From: Rhodococcus ruber
Lineage (GTDB): Bacteria > Actinomycetota > Actinomycetes > Mycobacteriales > Mycobacteriaceae
DNA: 64,000 nucleotides
Reading direction: 5' to 3'
Assembly: GCF_027270735.1 (NCBI RefSeq)
Contig: NZ_JAPWIJ010000018.1
Coordinates: forward strand, 1 to 64,000
Shown: piece after piece, positions 8,869 through 15,965 of the stretch
Layout: each line of letters opens with the position of its first letter
Numbering within the stretch: the first letter of the stretch is position 1
Program-made: the position numbers and the translations under genes
The notes under the pieces: model-generated
The model's input: the letters and a program-made list of their open reading frames with translations, nothing else
What the model was told of the DNA's origin: nothing
Database searches by the model: none

Positions 8869-9156
8869 ATGGAAACCCTCAAGCACACGCTCGATTCGCT
8901 CTGGCAGGTCGTTCTCGTCGGACTCCTGCTCGGTGCCGGACTGCCCGCGATCTTCGCTTTCGGACTCAAGGCACTCTCGGTCGGTGAGCCCTCGGACGAG
9001 GCCACTGCCTCGGGCACCACGCGCGTGGCCCGGCCGGCAGTCGCCACCGCCGCGGCCGTTCTCTGTTTCGTAGTAGTCGTCGTCGCGATCGTCGCCGGAA
9101 TCCTCTTCATCATGAAGAACTTCCTCGACAGCACGTTCGGCATCTCCGTCTTCTGA
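8869..9156 (+). CDS. Small two-helix membrane protein of the pitA run
   Basis: A 95-residue protein with two hydrophobic segments (about 12-34 and 60-82) joined by a short Ser/Glu/Thr loop. It starts seven bases after the pitA stop, so it is very likely in the same transcript. A protein of this size and topology follows pitA in mycobacteria (Rv0544c, from memory). A helper or regulatory role for the phosphate carrier is an inference from position alone. Confidence 0.85.
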   Translation: METLKHTLDSLWQVVLVGLLLGAGLPAIFAFGLKALSVGEPSDEATASGTTRVARPAVATAAAVLCFVVVVVAIVAGILFIMKNFLDSTFGISVF

Positions 9157-9182
9157 CACACCCGAGAAGGGGTACAGCTCTC

Positions 9183-9512
9183 ATGACCGACTCCACCAAG
9201 ACCGCATTCCCGGCCTCGGTGCTCGAATGGCTCCGAGCCGGATATCCCGAGGGCGTTCCGCCCAAGGACCGTTTCCCGCTCGTTGCGCTCCTGCGCCGCG
9301 CAGCACTCACCGACGCTCAGGTGCAGGAGATAGTTCTCGAACTCGTCTCTCCCGCCAACGGCGCACTCGACGACGGTGCCATTTCGACCGACGAGATCGC
9401 GACGTACATCCGCGAACAGATCGACGCCGAGCCGACGGCCGAGGACATCTCTCGTGTCTCGGCGCGGCTGGCAGCCGGTGGTTGGCCGCTCGCGGATCCG
9501 GCGGCCCTGTAA
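9183..9512 (+). CDS. DUF3349 domain protein, first copy
   Basis: A 109-residue, all-helical, acidic cytosolic protein. Landmarks are VLEWLRAGYPEGVP at the N-terminus and ARLAAGGWPLADP at the C-terminus, both typical of the DUF3349 family of Corynebacteriales. The family has solved structures but no assigned function that I know of. A second diverged copy follows after four bases, with the same two landmarks. It is transcribed with pitA and menE. Confidence 0.88.
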   Translation: MTDSTKTAFPASVLEWLRAGYPEGVPPKDRFPLVALLRRAALTDAQVQEIVLELVSPANGALDDGAISTDEIATYIREQIDAEPTAEDISRVSARLAAGGWPLADPAAL

Positions 9513-9516
9513 GTCC

Positions 9517-9831
9517 ATGTCGGTCCCGTCGTTCCTCCACTCGATAGTCGGGTGGCTTCGCGGTGGTTATCCCGACGGGGTACCCGAAGCGGATTACGTT
9601 CCCCTCCTTGCTCTTCTGAATCGGCGACTGTCCGACGACGAAGTGCAGTCGGTGATGGATGCCCTCATCGCCGACGGCCGGCTGCCTGCCGACAAAGCAG
9701 GTATTTCCGTCACCATCACCAAGGTCACCAACGAGATGCCCCGGGAAGAAGACGTCAACCGGGTACGAGCGAACCTCGCCGCCGGTGGCTGGCCCCTGGC
9801 CGACCCGTTCACGCTCCGCCGCGAGGACTAA
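9517..9831 (+). CDS. DUF3349 domain protein, second copy
   Basis: A 104-residue paralogue of the preceding gene, keeping SIVGWLRGGYPDGVP near the N-terminus and NLAAGGWPLADPF near the C-terminus. ATG 9517 is chosen because everything upstream in the same frame is out-of-frame reading of the first copy. The ends align and the centres have diverged, so this is an old tandem duplication. menE begins ten bases downstream. A DUF3349 pair at this place suggests a dimeric or two-part complex, which is inference. Confidence 0.85.
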   Translation: MSVPSFLHSIVGWLRGGYPDGVPEADYVPLLALLNRRLSDDEVQSVMDALIADGRLPADKAGISVTITKVTNEMPREEDVNRVRANLAAGGWPLADPFTLRRED

Positions 9832-9841
9832 TCTCGCACGT

Positions 9842-10978
9842 GTGCTCGAGAGCGTTCCCATTCCGACCGGACCGGCCGCGGCAGACATCCTGCCGCGGCT
9901 GAGCCGTGTGCTGGCCGGTGACGGACCGGCCGTACTTCCTGTTCCCGCCGACGATCCACGCGAGATCCGACGCCTGCACGACGCGTTGGCCCCCGGAACC
10001 CCCATCGACGACGACGTCGCATTGGTCGTCGCAACCTCCGGTACGACGGGAACACCCAAGGGCGCCATGCTGTCTGCGTCCGCTCTGGTCGCGTCGGCGA
10101 CGGCTACCGAGGAGCGACTCGGCGGGCCTGGCTCGTGGCTGCTTGCGTTGCCCGCGCACCACATCGCCGGAATGCAGGTCTTGCTGCGCAGCGTGCTCGC
10201 CGGAACGTCGCCGGTGATCATGGATGTCTCCCACGGCTTCGACCCGGTCGCCCTGATCGAGTCGGTGGGCCGAATGTCGGGTCCCCTGCGCTACACGTCA
10301 CTGGTTCCCGGCCAGTTGGTGAAGGCATTCGAGAACCCCGAGGCCGTTGCTGCGTTGGCCTCGCTCGATGCTGTGTTACTGGGCGGGGCTGCCACGCCGA
10401 TACCGTTGCGGGAGAAGGCACATGCTGCAGGGATCCGCTTGGTTCGAACGTACGGAATGAGCGAAACCGCAGGCGGCTGCGTGTACGACGGAGTTCCGTT
10501 GCGCAACACGGTGGTGCGCATCGACGCAGGCAGAGTCGTGTTGGGCGGTAGGACCCTGGCCTCCGGGTATCGCGGATTACCCGAGCACCCGGCGTTCGCC
10601 GAGCCGGGATGGTTCCGCACGGACGACGCGGGAACAATGGTCGACGGGGTATTGAGCATTACCGGCCGACTCGACGAGGCCATCTCGACCGGTGGCCTGA
10701 CCGTCGTACCGCAGGTTGTCGAAGCAGCGCTGGCAACGCATCCCGCAGTGCTGGAGTGCGCGGTCGTCGGGTTGCCGGACGAGCGCCTCGGCCAGAGAGT
10801 GGTGGTCGCAGTGGTCGCCTCTGCGCCGGTGACGTTGGCGGAGTTGCGTTCTCACGTCGAATCGTCATTGGACATCACGGCCGCGCCACGTGAGTTGTTT
10901 CTGGTGAAATCACTGCCGACCCGAGGCCCGGGAAAACTGAATCGAGCAGAATTGCGGACTGTGCTCGGGAAGCGCTGA
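9842..10978 (+). CDS. menE: o-Succinylbenzoate-CoA ligase
   Basis: A 378-residue adenylate-forming enzyme that activates o-succinylbenzoate with ATP and CoA. It shows the P-loop ATSGTTGTPKGA (about 63-74), the core TYGMSETAGG, the hinge region GRLDEAISTGG and the C-terminal PTRGPGKLNR with its catalytic Lys. GTG 9842 is the start; the upstream in-frame stretch is a shadow of the DUF3349 gene. The length is short for ANL ligases but usual for actinobacterial MenE. It closes the pitA run, and an inverted repeat 27 bases past its stop may end transcription. Confidence 0.94.
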   Translation: MLESVPIPTGPAAADILPRLSRVLAGDGPAVLPVPADDPREIRRLHDALAPGTPIDDDVALVVATSGTTGTPKGAMLSASALVASATATEERLGGPGSWLLALPAHHIAGMQVLLRSVLAGTSPVIMDVSHGFDPVALIESVGRMSGPLRYTSLVPGQLVKAFENPEAVAALASLDAVLLGGAATPIPLREKAHAAGIRLVRTYGMSETAGGCVYDGVPLRNTVVRIDAGRVVLGGRTLASGYRGLPEHPAFAEPGWFRTDDAGTMVDGVLSITGRLDEAISTGGLTVVPQVVEAALATHPAVLECAVVGLPDERLGQRVVVAVVASAPVTLAELRSHVESSLDITAAPRELFLVKSLPTRGPGKLNRAELRTVLGKR

Positions 10979-11004
10979 GCGGGCCGCCGCTCGGCTCGTT
11001 CGGG

Positions 11005-11026
11005 CGCAAACGCGAGCGCGTTTGCG
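11005..11026. terminator. Palindromic element between menE and the SnoaL-like gene
   Basis: Perfect 10-bp arms, CGCAAACGCG and CGCGTTTGCG, with a two-base centre (AG). It falls in the 52-base gap between two convergent genes, 27 bases after menE and four bases beyond the stop of the minus-strand gene, so it could end both transcripts. The same 20-mer core recurs in the opposite orientation at 11501-11520 on the other side of the next gene. It may therefore belong to a dispersed palindromic repeat family and not be an ordinary terminator. Confidence 0.6.
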
Positions 11027-11030
11027 GCGG

Positions 11031-11405
11031 TCAGTTCAGCGGCGTGCCTTGATGGTGTATCGATTCCCATCCCGATGTCGCGCGTCGCCACAGCGAGGTT
11101 CGACGCGCTCGCTTGCCCGATGTTTGCGAAATCCAGTGCACAAGAACGAAATCCGTACCGACCGCTCGCCCACTCAGTTCGAGCACCTCGATCTCGACGG
11201 AATCTTCGGTGCCCAGTAGTTCGAGGATCGACGTCTTGTCCCACACCGCGCCCGAAGCTCCCACTTCGGTGAAGTCCTCGGCGAACAGACTGACCAGCCG
11301 CCCGCGGTTGCGTCGACATTCTGGGGTCTGCAACTCTCGCTCGAGCGCCAGAACAGTCGCAAGATCGGGGTCGAACTCAGTACGACCGGCGTCGTTGGGC
11401 AACAT
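11031..11405 (-). CDS. SnoaL/DUF4440-like protein (NTF2 fold)
   Basis: A 124-residue cone-shaped NTF2-like protein. It has a long first helix (LATVLALERELQTPE), then GRLVSLFAEDFTEVGASGAVWDK and a strand set ending WRRATSGWESIHHQGTPL, as in DUF4440 proteins. Such proteins may be enzymes or ligand binders; no substrate can be read here. The start at 11405 has no ribosome site. Two 18-bp repeats with an operator-like dyad begin right at the start codon. The gene is bordered on both sides by related palindromic elements. Confidence 0.82.
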   Translation of the reverse strand: MLPNDAGRTEFDPDLATVLALERELQTPECRRNRGRLVSLFAEDFTEVGASGAVWDKTSILELLGTEDSVEIEVLELSGRAVGTDFVLVHWISQTSGKRARRTSLWRRATSGWESIHHQGTPLN

Positions 11406-11439
11406 GAGTCACTGTCTCACGATGAGTCACTGTCTCACG
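11404..11439 (-). promoter_or_regulatory. Tandem 18-bp operator-like repeat at the SnoaL-like start
   Basis: Two perfect copies of ATGAGTCACTGTCTCACG (11404-11421 and 11422-11439) abut each other. Each contains a near-perfect dyad, TGAGTCA-C-TGTCTCA, with one mismatch per arm pair. The first copy touches the start codon of the minus-strand gene, so a bound repressor would block initiation. The binding protein is unknown to me. Slippage or recent duplication is an alternative explanation. Confidence 0.5.
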
Positions 11440-11440
11440 C

Positions 11441-11460
11441 ACAAACGCGAGCGCATTCGC
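11441..11460. repeat. Degenerate copy of the palindromic 20-mer
   Basis: ACAAACGCGAGCGCATTCGC differs at a few positions from the perfect element GCAAACGCGAGCGCGTTTGC at 11006-11025. It lies in the 155-base gap upstream of the SnoaL-like gene, next to the tandem operator-like repeats. The changes break the right arm of the dyad, so it is probably a decayed copy. Confidence 0.5.
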
Positions 11461-11500
11461 CAGGTGCGCGCGAGATAGTCAGCGAACTCGCGCGCGTCCG

Positions 11501-11520
11501 GCAAACGCGCTCGCGTTTGC
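11501..11520. repeat. Inverted copy of the palindromic 20-mer
   Basis: GCAAACGCGCTCGCGTTTGC is the exact reverse complement of the element at 11006-11025. Both have nine- or ten-base arms with a two-base centre. It lies 40 bases past the stop of the membrane hydrolase (minus strand, ending 11561), where it could act as that gene's terminator. With the other copies it frames the SnoaL-like gene. Confidence 0.6.
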
Positions 11521-11560
11521 GCTCGATCCGGTTCCGGGTCAGGCTCAGCGCTCGATCAGC

Positions 11561-13237
11561 TCAACCCGCCATTTTCTCGTACAGTCGCTCCACGTCGGCG
11601 TCGGACCATCCCGGCGGATCGAGGATGTCGGCCCACATGCGCACCGCGTCGGCTCCGTAGCTGTGGCCGTGACCGTCGTCGACGTCGGTGGAGAAGACCT
11701 GATCGAAGGTCAACTGCCAGAACGTGACAAACGGGAACCACTGCACACCCGGGTCCACGTCGGTGCCACGCGGTTCGTTCAGCCAGTCGGGTCGGCCCAG
11801 AATCAGATCGGGTGACCACCACACGATGGGGTCGGATGCGTGCTGCCAGTATACGATTCGCGGCTCCTCCCACGGTCCGCCGATATCGAGATCACCGGAA
11901 GACCCAGCGAAACGGACGTGTTCGCCGCCGTTGATGACAGGCAGGATCTCGCGGGAACCGGCGTCGCGTCCACCGGTGATGCGGGCCCATTGAGGAGTGA
12001 AGTTCGGGTTGCCGACCCACAGGGCACCGTCGATGCGCGCAATCATGTCCTGTGCACCGCTGAATGCATCCTGCCCTCCGTACGCACCGAGGCTCTCACC
12101 GAACAGCACCAACTTGGGTCGTGAATCTTCCGGAAGTTCGCTCCACACCGCGTAGATCGCCTCGAAGAGTGCTCGTCCGGCATCCTGCGGAGTCTGACGG
12201 TCGGCCAGAAATGCCATCGGGCTCGGCAGGAACGAGTACTGCATCGACGCAATTGCCGAATTACCGCCGTACAGATACTCGAGGGGGCCGGCCACGGATT
12301 CGTTGACCCACCCACGTCCGGTGGTGGTCGCGACACCGAGCACGGCCCGCGAGAATGCGCCGGTACGTTCGAGTTCGGCCACCACGCGCTCTGCGACGCC
12401 CTCGACGGTGTCGGCCGACTCGACACCGGCGTACGCGCGGATCGGTTGCACTGCAGGTCTCCCGGTGAATTCGCTGATCTCGTCGGGCGATGCTCCCGAA
12501 ACGACAAACCGTCGACCCTCCTGTCCCAGCGAATCCCATTCCTCGTTCGAGGCATCCGAACCCGAAAGCTCCTCCGCCGTTGGCTTTTCCACCCCATCGT
12601 GGTTGCCGCGATCGGCAGTCGATGCGGACTTCTCCGCGACGGCCACGATTCCCCGAATCAATGCGCCATTGACAGCGAACACCACCAGCAGGGCAACCAC
12701 GATCACGCTGGCGATCCTCGCCACCGGCCTCGGTACGTACTGCTTGCCCCAGCGCGTCAGTGCCCGAGTCGCTCTGCGCAGCAGGCGTCCCAGAGCAAGC
12801 ACGGCCACCGCCACCACCAACGAGAGCACCAGCACCGCGACATACAGCGGCCGGCCGGGGTCTTCCACGCCGACCAGCTTGCGGACGATCTGCTGCCACC
12901 AGGATCCGAGGATCAGGAACAGCGGAATCACCACCACCGCAGCCGCGGCCAGCGCCCACCACCCACGTCGACGCCACTGCTGCGACCAGTCCGGTGACAC
13001 TCCGCAGAGCCGGACCACCCAGGCAATGAGGCATCCCACGCCGTAACCGATCGCGACACTGATACCGGTGGCCACCGCCTGCAGGTACCACGCACGGGGC
13101 AGCAGAGAAGGAGTCATCGACAGCGCGTAGAACACGAGCGCGAAAAAGATCCCGACGGGATGTAGTGCGCGGCAGTACCGATCCGCTCGTGAATCCCGCC
13201 AGTACGAACGTATCGAGGACGACCGCTGTGTGGTCAC
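11561..13237 (-). CDS. Membrane alpha/beta-hydrolase family protein
   Basis: About 558 residues. Four or five hydrophobic segments fill roughly the first 200 residues. A large outer domain follows, with the nucleophile elbow GESLGAYGG (LVLFGESLG) and a late HGHSYG that may supply the catalytic His. This is the two-part architecture of the actinobacterial alpha/beta-hydrolase membrane family (PF10081 type, from memory). The substrate is unknown; a lipid or cell-wall ester is plausible from location. GTG 13237 is preferred because it leaves a 62-base gap to the divergent PIG-L gene, while the longer reading would run into it. Confidence 0.85.
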   Translation of the reverse strand: MTTQRSSSIRSYWRDSRADRYCRALHPVGIFFALVFYALSMTPSLLPRAWYLQAVATGISVAIGYGVGCLIAWVVRLCGVSPDWSQQWRRRGWWALAAAAVVVIPLFLILGSWWQQIVRKLVGVEDPGRPLYVAVLVLSLVVAVAVLALGRLLRRATRALTRWGKQYVPRPVARIASVIVVALLVVFAVNGALIRGIVAVAEKSASTADRGNHDGVEKPTAEELSGSDASNEEWDSLGQEGRRFVVSGASPDEISEFTGRPAVQPIRAYAGVESADTVEGVAERVVAELERTGAFSRAVLGVATTTGRGWVNESVAGPLEYLYGGNSAIASMQYSFLPSPMAFLADRQTPQDAGRALFEAIYAVWSELPEDSRPKLVLFGESLGAYGGQDAFSGAQDMIARIDGALWVGNPNFTPQWARITGGRDAGSREILPVINGGEHVRFAGSSGDLDIGGPWEEPRIVYWQHASDPIVWWSPDLILGRPDWLNEPRGTDVDPGVQWFPFVTFWQLTFDQVFSTDVDDGHGHSYGADAVRMWADILDPPGWSDADVERLYEKMAG

Positions 13238-13299
13238 CCGACGATCGTATTGGCCCGCCGACTGGGCTGTACCCACTTCGACGTGCAAGCATTCAACGC

Positions 13300-14079
13300 A
13301 TGAGTGTTCTGGTCTGCTTCCATGCACATCCCGACGACGAAGTGTTCGGCACCGGCGGGGTGATGCGTCTGGCTGCCGATGCCGGCCATCGCGTCGTTCT
13401 CGTCACGGCAACCGACGGTGCCTTCGGAGAGTTTCCGGACGGAATCCTCACCGACGGCGAGACACTGGCAGAGCGCCGACGCACCGAGCTGGATCGTTCG
13501 GCCGCCGTTCTGGGAGTGGACCGCATCGTTCGGTTGCACTACGCCGATTCCGGAATGGCGGGCACTCCGGAAAATGCCAATCCGGAGGCCTTCTGCAACG
13601 TCGACGTCGACACCGCGGCGGGGCGATTGGCCGACGTGCTGCTCGAAGAGCAGGCCGACGTCGTCACCATTTACGACCCGAACGGTGGATACGGCCATCC
13701 CGACCACATTCAGGTGCACGTGGTCGGCAAGCGCGCCACCGAGATCGCCGAGACCAGGTACGTGTACGAAACCACGACCAACCGCGATCACATGCGCCGA
13801 CTGATGGAGGCAAATCCGCACTGGGGCGAGGAGGCGTCACCGCCGGACATGGAGACGTTCGGACTGCCGGAAACCGAGATCACCACGGTGGTCGACGTGT
13901 CCAGCGTGATCGCGGCGAAGCGAGCAGCCATGGAAGCGCACGAGACCCAGGTCGGCGATTTCGGTCCGTTTCTGCAGATGCCCATCGAACAACTCACCAC
14001 CGCCTTCGGCACCGAATGGTTCAGGAAGCTGCGCGGTACCGGTGGCGTCGGCCTGACAGAGACCTCGCTGCCACTGTGA
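13300..14079 (+). CDS. PIG-L family deacetylase
   Basis: A 259-residue LmbE/PIG-L metal-dependent N-deacetylase. The zinc motif AHPDDE is at 9-14 and the third ligand region is GGYGHPDHIQVH (about 127-138). Relatives include MshB and Mca of mycothiol metabolism, but this copy is short and not obviously either, so the substrate is open. ATG 13300 is used; residues before it in frame overlap the divergent hydrolase promoter. The ABC exporter genes follow after about 100 bases. Confidence 0.9.
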   Translation: MSVLVCFHAHPDDEVFGTGGVMRLAADAGHRVVLVTATDGAFGEFPDGILTDGETLAERRRTELDRSAAVLGVDRIVRLHYADSGMAGTPENANPEAFCNVDVDTAAGRLADVLLEEQADVVTIYDPNGGYGHPDHIQVHVVGKRATEIAETRYVYETTTNRDHMRRLMEANPHWGEEASPPDMETFGLPETEITTVVDVSSVIAAKRAAMEAHETQVGDFGPFLQMPIEQLTTAFGTEWFRKLRGTGGVGLTETSLPL

Positions 14080-14181
14080 CACCGAAGAACAGGTGACACC
14101 ACACGGCAGGTGACGGCACGAGACAGGTGACGCAAGCGCGACGTACGCGTCGTGCAAGCGGTCGGGGCGATCGTTGTCCCC

Positions 14182-15135
14182 ATGACCACACCAGCTATCG
14201 AGGCCGACGGCCTCGTCAAGACGTTCGGCAAGCAACGCGCGGTCGACGGCGTCAGTCTGATCGTCCCCACCGGGGCGGTCTACGGCGTACTCGGCCCCAA
14301 CGGCGCGGGCAAGACCACAACGGTCCGCATGCTCGCCACCCTCCTTCGACCCGACGGCGGCTCGGCCCGAGTTTTCGGCCGAGACGTCGTCGCCGACGCC
14401 ACCGCGGTTCGGTCGCTCGTCGGCGTCACCGGCCAGTACGCAACGGTGGACGAGGATCTCACCGCAACCGAGAATCTTGTCATCTTCTCTCGGCTTCTCG
14501 GCCTGAGTCGACGCGACAGCAAAGCCAAAGCCGTCGAACTCCTCGAGGAATTCGGGTTGACGGACGCGGCGTCGCGACCGTTGAAGTTGTTCTCCGGTGG
14601 CATGCGGCGGCGCCTCGATCTGGCCGCGAGCCTGATCTCGGCACCGCCGCTGCTGTTCCTCGACGAGCCGACCACCGGGCTCGACCCCCGCACCCGCGCC
14701 CAGATGTGGGACACCATCCGTCGGCTCGTCGCGGCGGGCTCGACCGTTCTACTGACCACTCAATACCTCGACGAGGCCGACCAACTGTGCGATCGCATCG
14801 CCGTCATCGATCACGGCCGCGTGATCGCCGACGACACTGCCGACGGGCTCAAGTCCTCGGTGGGCACCTCCGCGCTGTCACTGACTCTCACGGACCGAAA
14901 CCAGATCGACGACGCCCGAGCTTTGGTTGCGAAGCAACTGGGCACCGACGTGTCGGTCAGCCCCGAGTCCGCTCGTCTGACTGCACCCATGACCGACACA
15001 TCGATGACCCCCGACATCTTGATTCGCCTGCGCGACTTCGGCATCGACGTCAGCGAGATCACCGTCACCAAACCCAGCCTGGACGAGGTCTTCCTGACCC
15101 TCACCGGCAAGAGCGCAGACGAGGACGCAGCATGA
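14182..15135 (+). CDS. DrrA-type ABC exporter ATPase
   Basis: A 317-residue ATPase with Walker A GPNGAGKT (38-45), an ABC signature in which LFSGGMRRRLDLA replaces LSGGQ (about 136-148), Walker B LLFLDEPTTGLD (about 157-168) and an H-loop Gln/Asp region. A C-terminal domain of about 100 residues is typical of the DrrA (daunorubicin resistance) subfamily. ATG 14182 is chosen over GTG 14152. It overlaps the permease start by four bases (ATGA). Export of a lipid or antibiotic-like compound is the family expectation. Confidence 0.93.
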   Translation: MTTPAIEADGLVKTFGKQRAVDGVSLIVPTGAVYGVLGPNGAGKTTTVRMLATLLRPDGGSARVFGRDVVADATAVRSLVGVTGQYATVDEDLTATENLVIFSRLLGLSRRDSKAKAVELLEEFGLTDAASRPLKLFSGGMRRRLDLAASLISAPPLLFLDEPTTGLDPRTRAQMWDTIRRLVAAGSTVLLTTQYLDEADQLCDRIAVIDHGRVIADDTADGLKSSVGTSALSLTLTDRNQIDDARALVAKQLGTDVSVSPESARLTAPMTDTSMTPDILIRLRDFGIDVSEITVTKPSLDEVFLTLTGKSADEDAA

Positions 15136-15965
15136 CCACCACTCTCACTCCGCAATCGTCGACGTACATCGACCCCGCCGACCGTCCGGTCGTCCGACAC
15201 ATCGGCCTGGCCCGCACCGCCGCCCAGTCCGCCACCATGGGATATCGCGGGCTGCTCAAGCTCCGACACAACCCCGAACAACTCACCGACGTGGTGCTTC
15301 TACCGGTGATCTTCACCCTGATGTTCAGCTACATCTTCGGCGGTGCGGTTGCCGGCGACGTCACGTCCTACCTGCCGATGATCGTGCCCGGAATCCTGGT
15401 GCAAACGGTGATCACCGGTTCCGTCGTCACCGGCACACAGCTGCGAGAAGACATGGACAAGGGTGTCTTCGACCGATTCCGATCTCTGCCGATCGCCCGA
15501 ATCTCGCCGCTTGCAGGAGCATTGATGGCCGACGTCATCCGCTACCTGATCGCCGCGGTCGTCTGTTTCCTCACCGGGTTCGCGATGGGCTACCACCCCG
15601 CAGGTGGAGCACTCGGCCTCGTCGGAGCCGTCCTGCTGGTGATGTTCTGCGCCTGGGCGATCAGCTGGATCTTTGCGCTCCTCGGCACCGTGATGAACAA
15701 AGCCTCTTCGGTGCAGGGCATCTCGATGCTGGTGCTGTTCCCGCTGACGTTCCTGTCCAACGCCTTCGTCGACACCTCCACGATGCCGAGCTGGCTGCGA
15801 GCGTTTGCCGACATCAACCCCGTCTCACACCTGGTGACGGCGGTCCGAGAGCTGGCGAACAACGGGCACTTCGGTATTCACGTCGTGTACTCACTCGTCG
15901 GAGCCGTGGTCATCGTCGCCATCTTCGCCCCACTGACCGTGAAGTCGTACATGCGCAAGGCCTAG
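15132..15965 (+). CDS. DrrB-type ABC-2 permease
   Basis: A 277-residue ABC-2 type membrane protein with six hydrophobic segments. Typical landmarks are YLPMIVPGILVQT, a cytoplasmic loop with the EDMDKGVFDRFRSLPI motif and FLSNAFVDTSTMPSWLRAFADINPVS before the last helix. It forms the exporter with the preceding ATPase, to which it is translationally coupled. Its stop codon overlaps the convergent BTAD regulator by four bases (CTAG), leaving no room for a terminator between them. Confidence 0.93.
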   Translation: MTTTLTPQSSTYIDPADRPVVRHIGLARTAAQSATMGYRGLLKLRHNPEQLTDVVLLPVIFTLMFSYIFGGAVAGDVTSYLPMIVPGILVQTVITGSVVTGTQLREDMDKGVFDRFRSLPIARISPLAGALMADVIRYLIAAVVCFLTGFAMGYHPAGGALGLVGAVLLVMFCAWAISWIFALLGTVMNKASSVQGISMLVLFPLTFLSNAFVDTSTMPSWLRAFADINPVSHLVTAVRELANNGHFGIHVVYSLVGAVVIVAIFAPLTVKSYMRKA

